NCBI GenBank assembly: GCA_947561715.1
Contig: OX387202.1
Coordinates: forward strand, 1,240,001-1,304,000
Direction of reading: 5' to 3'
DNA from: Ascidia mentula
Lineage: Eukaryota; Chordata; Ascidiacea; Phlebobranchia; Ascidiidae
Length of the DNA stretch: 64,000 nt
In this document: piece after piece, positions 24,860 to 36,197 of the stretch
How the letters are laid out: every line of letters starts with the position of its first letter
How positions within the stretch are numbered: position 1 is the stretch's first letter
Position numbers and translations under genes: made by a program
The notes under the pieces: model-generated
Told to the model about the DNA's origin: nothing
The model's database searches: none
Seen by the model: the letters and a program-made list of their open reading frames with translations, nothing else

Positions 24860-25190
24860 CACCCTAATGTTTCTTCAGTCGTGTTCGTAATGCGCGGTCA
24901 GTCTCACCAAAATCGACCATGTCGTAGTTGCCACAGTGTGTTTAGTACACCACACCTCACACATCGGGCATATCTTCTGCGCAGTTCGAAGAACGTAGTG
25001 TAACAGGCGGGCGTTTAAACACTTGGATGTGAAAATCTGTAAGAGGACGCATCAAGGTGTCAGATAGTTCTCCAAAATAAGGCAACACAATCACACCCTT
25101 CGTCACATCTAGGCGGAGAAGCCTGGTTGCGCCGCACAAGGAAAAGGATGGCAACAGTTCGCTAGCCCTCTTCACGTTACCCATCTACTG
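24860..25190 (-). mobile_element. Second-family Penelope-like fragment, copy 2
   Basis: This is a duplicate of 15480-15805 on the minus strand. It shows VIVLPYFGELSDTLMRPL and FKRPPVTLRSSN, with the GIY-YIG start at lower coordinates. The frame is broken and only a small part of the protein remains. Confidence 0.62.
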
Positions 25191-25714
25191 CTCCTCTGCT
25201 TCTTCCCCAGAAATCAGGATCTCCACTCTTGTGTACATTGTACGTACTACACCGGAACCCGAACTTCGACATAACATAACTGTGTCCAACTTCAACTTGC
25301 TTCTAGTTTTGGTTAACCTGCAGTAACGAATCACCGCTAAAAGCAAAGCTAGAAGCCACACGAAAAATAGCGGCTTTCTTTGTTTTAATGACTCGTAAAA
25401 TGAGGAGGAAAAATGCGTTTACAAAGCCAAATAAAATAAATAATAATCAATAATCAATGAAATAAACAGAGAAAAATCAGTGATTAAATTAAGGTGTATT
25501 AAATCAACCAAATCCATAGAGATGTTAAAGAATAGAGAAGAATTGTTTGCACAACCACTTGTAACATCTGTTCGGTTGCCGGGTTTCGGTCCAACTTGAT
25601 TCCCAGAAACTCCTCATCGTCACGCATCGTTAGTATCACTGTCGCCAACCATAACACTTCCATGGGAACAACCAAAGACTGAACTTCCTTTGGTTCAATT
25701 CCTTTGATCTAATC

Positions 25715-26370
25715 ACAATCGAGGTCTTCTCGGCGGCCTGGGGCGCGCTACCTGAACTGGCACGGACAAGTCAACGTGCGCTGGCTTCAGCCGATTGATG
25801 GATACGTGTTGGTCGCGACCGGCAATATCAAGTTTAAATGGAGCCGGAAAACTGAGGTGTGGATAAACGAGGAAAGACTCCAATAATTGAAACGTTGGCA
25901 ACAGTAATCAGCTGTGGAGTCAAGTAAAAACATTTCTTCTTGGGTAGTTTCTCTGCAAACGCGTATGTGCAAGGCGTTGTCTGTGTATATCTGCCAACAG
26001 CATATTAGGGTTAAATTTTTTGGCCAGCTCGCTGCAAAACCTTAAAGGGGATCGTAAGGAGTCATTTTTAATCAAGCGACTTGAAATTTTACAAACAAAT
26101 ACTAGAGTCAAGTAGAAAACGAGCAGTGCAAATCGAATGTCTTTTGGTTTTTATTCTTGTCCGAAAACACATGTTTGAAACTAGGGTGGCCAAGGTTTTG
26201 CGGAATTGACTGACTTTGACAGTCATTAGCGAGTCATTTAAACTTTTTTAAATTAGGCGACTGGAATTTTACACACAAGCTCTGCAGAAAACAAATAGTA
26301 AAAATTTGCGGATGTCTATTAGTTTTTTATTCCTGCGCGACAACCCGTGTTTGAAACTAGGGTGGCTAAC
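25715..26370. repeat. Duplicate of 13620-14340, with gypsy integrase tail
   Basis: The first 190 bases encode, on the minus strand, the LDIAGRDQHVSINRLK tail of the CsRn1-like family. The rest is noncoding and matches block C closely, including tandem-like stretches around the phrase gaaactagggtggc. Confidence 0.75.
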
Positions 26371-26439
26371 GTTGCTTAGTTGCATCAAGTTTCGATCGTC
26401 GTCACGCTACGGTGCTCACAGTTTGTAGAACGTTTAATG

Positions 26440-26990
26440 ACGTCGCCACAGGAAATATCCAATGGTAGATGAAAGCGCGGGCGCACGTAATCCTGCATGG
26501 GAATTTCCTCTTGCCTGCGAGTAAAACGGTGTACCACCGTGAGTAAATACATCTTGCCATGACATTGTGGTAATGGCCCAACTATGTCAATATAGACATG
26601 ACTGAAACTGTTTGACGGACGTTGATATTCCTTTCGCGGCGCTTTGATGTGCTGTTGTACTTTGGATCGCTCACCTAAGAGTCACTACCTCACCCATATA
26701 CCCACTTGCTTACACAATCCATGCCAAACAACCTTGGAGGCAATAAGCTGCTTGGTGATGCGGATAGATGGATGAGAAAGTGCATGAATAACGTCAAACA
26801 CAATTTTCGTCCATGTTACTGGGACGACCGGAAGTGGATTACCGAGTTACACGTCGAATTAAAGCTTATGCAAAGTAGTCATGGTAGAACGCTAAAGGGC
26901 ATCGGCGACTTTGTTGCTTTTCCCGTTGATTTACTGCACATCAGTGGTACTCTGATATCGCCGAGGTCGCTGTTGACGTTCGGACCAAAG
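26440..26990 (-). mobile_element. Gypsy (CsRn1-like) fossil fragment
   Basis: It shares gatatccaatggtagatgaaa, the integrase core start and the integrase zinc-binding start with 6540-6900, then jumps to the RNase H end near 26870-26960. It is broken and deleted internally. Confidence 0.68.
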
Positions 26991-27369
26991 CTCTGTGGTT
27001 TTTGAATTTACACAGTAAAATATGGTATTATGGTGTGTTTACACAGTAAAATTGCGTCCTTCAATAAAGTATTGTAAACATCAGATTGCTGGGTAAAGTG
27101 CCAACAGTTCACGATCAAATGCGCTGTGTTTGATGTCGGGCTTCCCCAGCTGACAGCTAAAGAATACAAGTGGCTGCAAGTTGCCGTCGTTTAACTTTTA
27201 AGACCAGAAATCAGTTTACCTCCGTCAATCACTCTGATACAAACTTACCAACTATTTCGTCGGTTGTTCCACACGGATGGGGATGATGTGAATATGTTAA
27301 TATTATCGAGATTGATCGCTTTCGGAACGCAGGAACTGACTTTCCTTCATGACAAGCGAACGAACGAAT

Positions 27370-27985
27370 TACAAATTGGCGCCGCGTTCTCACTCGACCC
27401 CGCAACAGCGCGTGTTTCGCGGTGTTTACGCACGAAACGAACTCGCATCGTTACGTCATCGACCCCCTGCATTGAATATTGTGATCAGCTATCCATCAAG
27501 TCAACCTGGAATGCATTGGAACCCTCACGCGGCTTTTAAGAAGCCTCACGCGGCTTTAGCCTGCAGGAAATGTATTCAGTTGATTTGCGTGGGAATGATT
27601 ATTTGCGGGTCGTTTATATGGGATTTGTGAGTACACGGGCATGATTTATTTGCGGGTCGTTTATAAGGGATTTGTAAGTACACCGGCATGATTTATTTGC
27701 GGAACGTTTTGTGACTGACAAGGGCAGGGGAGTCCATATATGTTTTTTTCAACGCAGATAAAGGCGAGCTTACAAACCAACAGACACACACCAAAGCGAA
27801 AACAATGCACAAAAATTCTGCGACGAGAATGATGTCCGTTCTACGCTGTAATGTCGGTTTCTAAGCGATTCCTTTTCCCCCTAAAAAAATGAAACCAATT
27901 AAACTATTTTAATCAAATAAAAATTAACCGAATTTAACCGCCTTCGGCGTGCCAAGGTAAAATCGGGCGGGGAGAAAAATGCGTA
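27370..27985. repeat. Second copy of the 16340-16930 repeat
   Basis: Start and end match the first copy. A gcgggtcgtttata segment is present twice here and once there. Confidence 0.8.
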
Positions 27986-28019
27986 AAGAAAATACGAAAT
28001 TAATACCTTTGGGAGTCAG

Positions 28020-28354
28020 GCGAATCAGGCATCTCGGACCAAGCTCAGAACATAATTGGTCCATGATATTCATAACCTTAACAGTCACACAGTCGGTAAG
28101 CACTCCAGAACCGAAGCATTTATAATATTGGCAATCCAGAGCAATCGGAGCTAAATATTTCTCCGAAGAAAAAACGCTTTTGGCCTAAAGCACATCGTAA
28201 CACCGGTGACTAGCATTTCAACCGACTTTTGACGAATGAGCGATGCGATAATGCATTCGGTATCGTCAGGTGGTGTCGCATAATACATTAACAATAACCG
28301 TTCAAATCCATCCTCGATATTCGGGAAAATCACCACCACCTGACTTTCGAGCAT
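28020..28354 (-). other. Unrecognised minus-strand coding-like stretch
   Basis: An open frame at 28151-28354 includes FPNIEDGFERLLLMYY and SLIRQKSVEMLVTG, and composition suggests true coding ancestry. Just downstream, in another frame, is a coding-like run with ALDCQYYKCFG. The shift between them argues for a decayed exon. I cannot name the family. Confidence 0.3.
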
Positions 28355-28613
28355 AAGCGTCTATGCCACGTTATAGAGGTTCTGGAGTTTAAATCACTGC
28401 CCCTCGTATTTCATAATAAGGAACAGCGTAATTTCGTGACTGGAACACAATAACAACGATTGTAAGTTGTCTTGCTGTATTTTTTTAACGGCACATAAAC
28501 ACACAGAGAGAATTAACTGAAATTCTGATACGATTGTCGCACACCGAAAAGCGATTTACTTACACGATTCCTTGCGCTCTCGGTAAATGGCAGCGACAAC
28601 TTGTTCCGTGCTT

Positions 28614-28850
28614 TCAGCAAAGGGTAAGCCCTGTACCCAGATCAGCGCTTGAATCTTCTTGTTTGGCATTTTTGCAATTGTTGTAACAAATGTGATATCT
28701 GCTTGGTGATGCGGATAGGTGGGTGAGAAGGTCCATGAATAACGTCAAACACACTTCTCGTCCATGTTGCTGGAACGACCAAAATAAATTTATAGGCCTG
28801 GCGAGAAAGGTCAAAAGTGTCCATCAGCAACCGTGCCTTGATGGCTGCTG
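28614..28850 (-). mobile_element. Gypsy (CsRn1-like) integrase-start fragment
   Basis: A short minus-strand piece with KFILVVPATWTRSVFDVIHG and SHPPIRIT parallels the integrase zinc-binding start found at 22730-22860 and 26700-26850. Confidence 0.6.
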
Positions 28851-30810
28851 TAGTTAGTGCGGTATTTTCACGTGCGTATACAGAGTTGATTGCTTCTTAA
28901 TTCTTTTCTTGTTTTTTTTTTTCATTTTATGGAGCAACAGGATTACCTGAACACCACATTGGGTCGGGTATTTTTAATCCCATCTATTCCTCAACGTTTC
29001 TGTTACTTTAGTCATAAAAATTGTTAAGCAGTCACAAACCTCTGCATCTCCAGTAAAGTAATATATTTAACGACATCTGTACAGTTTTTCATTACATATG
29101 TTGGACCCCAACAAATTCGTTTGCTGCTCGTCATCCACAAAGGTTTCGTCCAACAATAAATGTTGTATCTCTGAGGACGACAACATCTTACTCACAATTT
29201 TACATAATTATTTGCTGCCCACAAAAATAAAGAACATTTAAAATACCAAGTATGCGACAATAACGTGTAATTAACTCTGGTAATTTCACCCAATCCTGAA
29301 CAATGTCATTGAGTATTCTCGGGTAAATTCTGATGCCCACTGATTAACAATGCGACAAATATATGGAAAATCCGCGTGGGGCAAGATTACTCTTCTCTGA
29401 AACGACGCAGCGATGACGTATCGACATTTGTGAAATCCCACGCTGAGTTGACCCCAGTGCGTTATTTCCAGTGTTATGTTAAAACGTAACGCTTATAAAC
29501 ACGGCGTTAACATGCAGTCTACAAGATGTTGATTCAAATCATCGAGCAAACAGAACATATTTTATAGACAACTCCCTTGTTACATAAAATATTGGGTCCA
29601 AAGCTAACTTCAGTTTCTTAATAAAGTTTTTTGTTAAGTTTTCCAATTAGCTGGCTGGTGGTATCCGAAATTGCAATGTGAAATTTTAAACGATAGGAAC
29701 CAATAATATTCAGAGAATGACCCGAAGTTGATCAGTGACCAAATTTTGTTGCTTTAAGTTTCGGTCGTCGAATACTTGTCCAAACTTTGGTTGTGAAAAT
29801 GTTGCCAATTGTCACTGAATCGACCTCCACTTTGAACCATTTCTAGTCGAAAAGTGGAATTAATATTTTTGGCACGACTTTGCATACGAGAGTTGCCACT
29901 AATCTCACACATGAAATCTGTTTGCTTTCACGACTCACAACTGTCAGATATCCTCGCCTGACAAAATTACACCTGTGAGTTTTTGAAGCAACAGTTTGAT
30001 GCAATATGCCTAGGTTTTGAAGCTATGGCATTTCAACGATACCCCGGAAACCTAGACTGCAAACACAGGGTGCGAAATTAACAATACGTTGCCATCCATA
30101 ACAACTTCCGCAGTGCTTTTTATTTACCTGCTTTCTTGCGACCTGAAATACTTTTGGTTTGTAACCTGTTCAATCCTGGCTTCTTACACTAAACTTTATT
30201 TTAAGCAAATTATACGCTTTAGAGTACAAAGAAAAGCTCGTGGCACCCCTGAAAGTTACAAATGGCATCCCGGTGGTAACCACTGCTGTATTCGTTTAAA
30301 ATAAACAAAAAATAACATCTGGAAACTGCAATAAAACAAACGAACCTGACATAACCACAAAAAAACGATAAGGTTAAATATCACGCAAGGAAACTGTAAC
30401 AAATATACCAGAACACTAAACTCGCCTGACATAACCACTCGTTATCCAAGTATAAGCAGGACGACGTCACACCGATAATGCGAAAGAATTACAGCAAAAT
30501 AACAAGTTTGACTCAAATATTAACAAACCATTGCTTATTTGCAAACAATGTCAGTTGTTTTGGAACAATGAACACTATTTCCAAAATCCTTGTGATTTTC
30601 TTCATGACAAATATTTGAACTCAATATTGTGAACAACGATAAGATCACTGACGTAATAATCTGATGAGAAGAAACTTGCTGTGTTTATTTTCGACTTTTT
30701 AGTTTATGTTATTACAAATCCACTCTGGTCATTTTACAACAACATAATTAGATATTATATTTACATAACATGATCCTAAACCTCCAAGCTTAAGTTATTT
30801 TGTTGTTTAG
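28850..30810. other. Intergenic or intron, no gene seen
   Basis: A+T-rich sequence with only short open frames and no recognised domain, repeat or RNA. If the LRR exons form one gene, this is intron sequence. Confidence 0.5.
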
Positions 30811-31020
30811 ATGGAGTTTCTTGATCTGTCCTACAACCGTTTGACGGATGAAAGTGCTGAGTCATTGGCTACATGTGTTCACAACATTGCAGACTTGCGT
30901 GCTTGGGATTGTGACTTCACACAAACAGGGAAGGATCTCATCACATCAAAGTCGCAAATAGTAACTTTCACTCCATTTTCAAAGAGGAAATCATTTTTTG
31001 ACAGTTTTGATTCTCATTGA
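30811..31020 (+). CDS. Terminal LRR exon with stop codon
   Basis: The acceptor is ttgttgtttag, the exon starts in phase 0, and a TGA ends it at 31018-31020. The 69 residues begin MEFLDLSYNRLTDESA and continue NIADLRAWDCDFTQTG, one clear ribonuclease-inhibitor-type repeat and one weaker one. A basic, serine-rich end with no repeat follows. The initial ATG is probably an internal codon rather than a start. An AATAAA at 31567-31572 could serve as the polyadenylation signal. It fits the last exon of the NLR-like LRR series upstream. Confidence 0.72.
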   Translation: MEFLDLSYNRLTDESAESLATCVHNIADLRAWDCDFTQTGKDLITSKSQIVTFTPFSKRKSFFDSFDSH

Positions 31021-31159
31021 CTCTGTTACACCACCACGAGTAAAACTATTCTCGTGTAAATTTTATTTCCCAAATTTATTTCTGTATTCTTAACCTCATT
31101 ATATAATCCGGCCTTTAATCTTGACAACATGCAATTATTTTCCTGGAAAGTTGTGAGTT

Positions 31160-31260
31160 TGAACACCAGTGTGTCTTGACCACAATATAACGGCTGTGTT
31201 CAAGTAGATAGGAGGGCCTGGTTAACCCTGGGATCGTAAGTTCGAACCTCACCGAGAAAT
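31160..31260 (+). repeat. Possible tRNA-derived SINE remnant
   Basis: A GTTCGAACCTCACCG stretch at about 31243-31257 resembles a tRNA T-arm (B box) with its usual SINE context, and a weak A-box-like stretch lies about 40 bases upstream. The tRNA stems do not pair, so it is not a tRNA gene. Confidence 0.3.
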
Positions 31261-31349
31261 TGATTTTAAAGATCTCGCTCCGACTTATCGTCAAAAAAAC
31301 TAATCGAAAAAATGGCTGATCCAGCTTGGCTGTAATATCAGTGAACCTA

Positions 31350-33120
31350 TTACACACATTGTAATGAATTTAATTCAAACCATCAATCTTGCATAATTTG
31401 TGGATACTTCGGTAACCCTTTGATTTTTAACTTGTGCGCGGTGAAAATTTAGATTTGTTTGTGAATTATTTGTGGATTACTGACACTTTACTGTTTTTGG
31501 CAGCGATGTAAATTAGTTTATTGTGACGTCATTCTATGTTCTGCATGATTAATTGCATGTGTTATAAATAAATAGAGATAGAAGATATGCATTAATGAAC
31601 AAGATATAACGTAGCTGCAGAAGGGATGAGAATATTGTGTGTTGACGACTTTGAAACTTCTAGTTATGACTTTACCACGTTGGGTGTAGTTAAGTGTTGT
31701 CACGTAAATAAAAACCGACTTCGACTCTGCAAATATTTTCGACTCGTGTAGTTTAAACTTTCCTTATAGCTGTGTGCTGTGATCAGTGGAAGTATTTGGT
31801 GTTTAGCTTGGTGGTGGGATTAACCTTTAGTTGGATTTGTTTGTTAGCCCCGTGCAATCACACCTTCATTACAGGAAATCAATTTCTTTCCTTTGGGATT
31901 TTTTTTTAACTTTCTGTAGCAAACTTCAGTTTGAAAGTCCACAATGATTGAAAGACAAATCCGTCAAACCCAGCAAACGTACATGGTAGTAAGAGAGTTA
32001 GATATATCACAGATTAGATGATTTGATCTGTTTATCCAAACAAGAACATTAGTTCTCAGTTAACTGACTCTCGGAAACCTTTGTAAACTGCACTCGGTTC
32101 TTCAAGCAAAGAGGTTGGACGTCCCTGCTCTATTCTTCATAAATCACATAGGAGTGATAAAACTAAGTCTCGGTTATGGGGAATTCCCAAAATTGTTAGT
32201 TAGGAGAAGAAGAATGTTGACGAGAAGTTTGAGTTGTGACACTGAATGAAAGCATTTCTTTATCGGGAGTTTTTCTGCAAACAAATTCAGGTGTTGGGTG
32301 TGAATATCGACACAACGACTCCTTGGTTGGATTTCATGATAAGTAAGCGGGATCTTTCTCCTTAAATTCGGTTTTTGTAACAGTTTTTAATTCTAGAGTA
32401 GAGCTTATTCGTTGCGTAAAATTGTTTGAGAGCGTTAAGTTCCCTTTCCATCTATTTTACTGTCCTTGCTTCATTATTAAAATCACATTCCATCGGTGCA
32501 GTTTGGCTGTTAGCAATTCTCTATGCGAAGTTATGTTGCTTATGAAGCGAAATTCTGTGCGACTAACAACAAACATCAATATATTCGTTCCGAAATCGAC
32601 CTTTTCTATAACGCTACTTGTTGTATGTAGGGATTCTTCTTTGATGCCAACGAGTTTCTTGCGGGGTTTCGATTTGATTGAACGTCACACTAACATCAAC
32701 AGTTACGTCACAAACAATGGCGAATTGCTTCAGTACAACATCAGACGATGAAAGTCACCACAGCGGAGATTCAGCGAAAGTTGGAGGATTAAATTTAATT
32801 TAGTAAAAGTCCATCGGCCAGGACCAAATTTTCACCGTTTCCATGGTCTTTTTTATGGCCAAATGACCATATTCAAATCTGACGCAAATGACGCAAATAG
32901 AAATAGCTGGTCGACTTACACGGAAATAAATCACGACGAGCGCGCGTTGTGGTTCCACTTACCGTTGCGGTACTAATTAAAGATTTCACGGTTTGCTCAA
33001 TTGCGCCTCATAGCGTTAGGTTGTCTGCGCTATGGTGGCATCATGGTCATATACAAGGTCGTAGGTTTTGTTTACTTTCTTGAGCGTTGAAGTGGAAATA
33101 TTTTTTCGCTGAAGTAGTTA
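31350..33120. other. Intergenic, no gene seen
   Basis: There are no recognised domains. Open frames such as the one at 32422-32751 lack start context, splice signals and similarity. Confidence 0.45.
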
Positions 33121-33126
33121 ATTTTT

Positions 33127-34490
33127 TTATTTTTGTTTCATTGAATTCTTCACTTCTAACACAGTTTTCTTATCTTCTGCCATTCCTGTATTTTCCAGAT
33201 ATTTGCGGATTGTGCGATTGGTGAGAGCTTTGTAGAACTCATGTTGGGTCACTGAGAGAGGAGCGAATATTAAAACTTCTCGCTTTCGTGGAAGTTCTAA
33301 ATTTACATCTCCTTTGGTTCTTCGCAGTCGGTGCAAGGATTTTATGAAGCATCAAAACAACATTCTTCTCTTTATCGGAGCTCACTGTTTGGCTGCTTTT
33401 CTGGATTTTCTTGAAATCCAAGTAGCTCAGTTTGTTATTAATTTGAAGCATTTTTACTGAAGGAAAATGCATCCACTGCTTATCATGAAAAAGGTTTAAT
33501 AGCAATTGGTTATATAATAGTTGTCAATATATATAATAGTTGTCAAAATATGAACTGGTCAATAGTGTTTGCAGACACAAATCTGTAAACTATCACAGCC
33601 CGTGTTTGGCCGATACGATGACAACGGTCTTGGGCTTGCAAATCATTTTGAGGATTTCAATCAGAGTCATAAACAATCACTGTGTCGGCTGCAGTTAAAT
33701 TAATCCCAAGTCCTCCAGCTCTTGTTGTGAGCAAGAAAATAAACAACTCCGGGTCAGAGTTGAAACGATCAATGAAGTTTTGTCGAACTTCACATGGAGT
33801 CGATCCATCTAATCTTACATGATTGTGATTTCTATAGCGACAATAATCCTCCAGAATATCAAGTAGTTTTGTCATCTGACTAAATAAAAGAACCTCATGC
33901 CCTTTTGCATTTAAGACAGGCATCATTCTGTCGAGAAGATGAAGCTTGCCACACGATGTCACCAGTTCCTCGTCAATTCTTTAAATGCGACAATAATCCT
34001 CCAGAATATCAAGTAGTTTTGTCATCTGACTAAATAAAAGAACCTTATGCCCTTTTGCATTTAAGACAGGCATCATTCTGTCGAGAAGATGAAGCTTGCC
34101 ACACGATGTCACCAGTTCCTCGTCAATTCTTTAAATGCGACAATAATCCTCCAGAATATCAAGTAGTTTTGTCATCTGACTAAATAAAAGAACCTCATGC
34201 CCTTTTGCTTTTAAGACAGGCATCATTCTGTCGAGAAGATGAAGCTTGCCACACGATGTCACCAGTTCCTCGTCAATTCTGTAAATGTCAGTGCCTGGTA
34301 TTAGTGGATACTGGATGAGATATGGATGGTTGCAGCACTTACGCAGTTGCATAACAACATTATTTAATGATATGTTGGTGACAGCATCTGCGTCAAAACA
34401 CTTCCTCTCCACTTTCTCCTTTTCCAACCGAGATTCCAAAGTGAGACTTCGACTTGTGTGTCCATTGTTGTTCTTTTGGGTGGCACTCAT
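33127..34490 (-). pseudogene. HELLS: HELLS/LSH-like SNF2 helicase pseudogene, scrambled
   Basis: HELLS (LSH) is a nuclear SNF2-family ATPase that remodels chromatin and supports DNA methylation. Minus-strand pieces match its second half: [18 protein letters not shown] near 34340, [13 protein letters not shown] with [19 protein letters not shown], then [16 protein letters not shown] (motif V) near 33700 and [13 protein letters not shown] (motif VI) near 33620. The segment that should come earlier ([44 protein letters not shown]) instead lies later, at 33505-33127, so the order is permuted. Defects seen are TGA in place of the Trp after YDSD, a frame change between HKILAP and RRTKGDV, and stops at the joints of a 150-base triplication. 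Over the motif V-VI part no intron is seen, so a retrocopy is possible. The DEAH half is absent. Confidence 0.85.
33841..34290 (-). repeat. 150-base tandem triplication inside the HELLS pseudogene
   Basis: Units start at 33841, 33991 and 34141 and are nearly identical, with about one or two differences each. Each covers the [15 protein letters not shown] to DILEDYC segment. A TAA occurs at each internal joint. The near-identity means recent tandem amplification or an assembly artefact. Confidence 0.92.
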
Positions 34491-34499
34491 AGGCCACCA

Positions 34500-35728
34500 T
34501 ACAGCGGAAATAAGGAAAGCACAAACGAGTGTACCAGGAGCAATGAATGCGACTGAAAATGGGAAGTAATTTTTAAAAGGTAAATTCGAAATGCAATAAA
34601 AAATATCTAATTCTCGGTAAAATTATTTTCTGAATTTTTACAGATGTTTGCGTCATATGAAGCCATTTGGTCTCACAGCAAAAGTAAACCAATGCGTTCT
34701 TTTCCCGACAAACGGAACAATCGTATGACGTAGGGAGTTATAATGCGTTCAGAGAAACACGCAGTGGGTGGGTGGGTGCGACAGAAACTTGAACAATGCA
34801 ACTGGATTCGTTGTATTGATTGATTGCGTTGTTTTAGGTAATTGGTTTTAGTTATAGACCATTGTAACGTTTTTGCTATGTATTTATTCTCCTTTCATTT
34901 AAAGAAAACGTAATAGGTGGCGCCATATCGACTCACCAAAGTATTTCTTATCTTAACGGTAAACTTCACACCATCTTCTAACCTACCATGTTTGAAATAT
35001 TTGTGTTTCTGATAAAAGCAGCTGTTACGCATAATTTCCAAAACTTCCACATGCTTGGTATCCACACTGTTTTTTACCAGTCGTTCGTTCACACAGTTCC
35101 ATGCGCAACTTTCACATAGTTTCGTATCTTGTTGCTCACAAACGCCACAGCTTTGCTGGACAGGAAACTATTAATCCTTCACACTTGCTGTTGTTTTTGT
35201 GTGATGTAGTGATACAACTGCCACATATATTTTGCACGAATTAAGTAAAAACATTTTGCGATATTTAAATATTCAAATGTGTCGCATTTTGCTCACAAAC
35301 AAAGAATATATTTCTTGCGTTCGAAATTTTTTAATTCTACCGCCATACACTTTCACGTCAGTGGTTTACAAAGTTGGCAAGTCTATCTTGTGATATTACC
35401 CAAGTTAATTTCAGTCTATGCTTGTACATATTTTTTCCTCCAAACGTTTTCCATATTCACGCTTTTGTTACCTTTGTGTGAATTTTGTGGGGTCTCGTTA
35501 CGTTGTACAGCGCACGTATTAAAGTCTTCTTGGTCATTTGCATTGTTTGGTAATTTACGCATTTTCCAAACCTAGTTGAGTTGTTTGATAAACTTAATCT
35601 AAACGACCAGGTTCAATTCACAAGAGAAAAAGCATTCAGTTGCTTAGGTTTCGTAATGACTTCGTCTGTCAATCTGAAACTTCTGAAATTTCACATTATT
35701 GAGTACTTATATAGGGCCCGACACTACA
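34500..35728. other. Intergenic, one unidentified minus-strand frame
   Basis: 34895-35092 is open on the minus strand with NSCFYQKHKYFKHGRLEDG and, in the same frame upstream, a cysteine-rich stretch (CGVCEQQDTKLCESC). It looks like an exon of a cysteine-rich secreted or adhesion protein, but I do not recognise the family and no acceptor was settled. Confidence 0.35.
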
Positions 35729-36197
35729 TGTTACGCTTCTTAAAATAAACGCTTTCCTTGGTTCTCAGGACGCTGCATTCACGGCTAACCACAAGCCTGT
35801 TCCAGCACAACCGTTTAGAGAAAATCTTGTTCATAAAACCATAAAAATTGCACAGCCGAAACACAATCTCCCCAAAACAGTATGCCCAACGATTTTTCTT
35901 AGCGTCTCGTGTTCGTCCGGTTTTTCTTTTCTCTCGCCAGTCATTGGCCCAACCGTGTCACGTGAGAAGGGAGCTAGCGCTACGATATCAAATCAACGTG
36001 CGGTGACTGGTGCGTTCGAGACACTTAAATAATAAATACAAAAATATAAATCAATACAAAACATTTAAGTGAACAGGTGGAAGGTGAAATAACAAAAGGT
36101 GAAAAAGAACGTGGCGTAAAAGAATACGTGATTTAACGAAAGCGTGAAACTTGGAAATGAAACGCAAACAAGTGGGCAAATTCTTTTGCGCTACACA
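35729..36197 (-). repeat. 3' LTR of the 35.7-41.3 kb element
   Basis: 469 bases, reading TGTGTAGC to GTAACA on the element strand. It matches 40843-41311 with about two substitutions. Confidence 0.92.

Larger units (their letters stand above)
23790..28000. repeat. Rearranged duplicate block D
   Basis: This is the partner of block C (13.6-16.9 kb) in a different order, with LRR exon D, a second-family PLE piece and gypsy pieces. 25500-25680 matches the left flank of the minisatellite (4600-4790 and 12000-12150), but the array itself is missing. 27000-27230 resembles 440-620 of copy A. Confidence 0.82.

Noticed and set aside
31200-31270. tRNA gene around GTTCGAACCTCACC
   Set aside because: The T-stem and acceptor stem do not pair and no anticodon arm can be drawn. 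It was kept only as a possible SINE remnant.
32422-32751. 109-codon plus-strand frame as a host gene
   Set aside because: It has no ATG start, no recognised domain and no splice context. It reads like random A+T-rich sequence.
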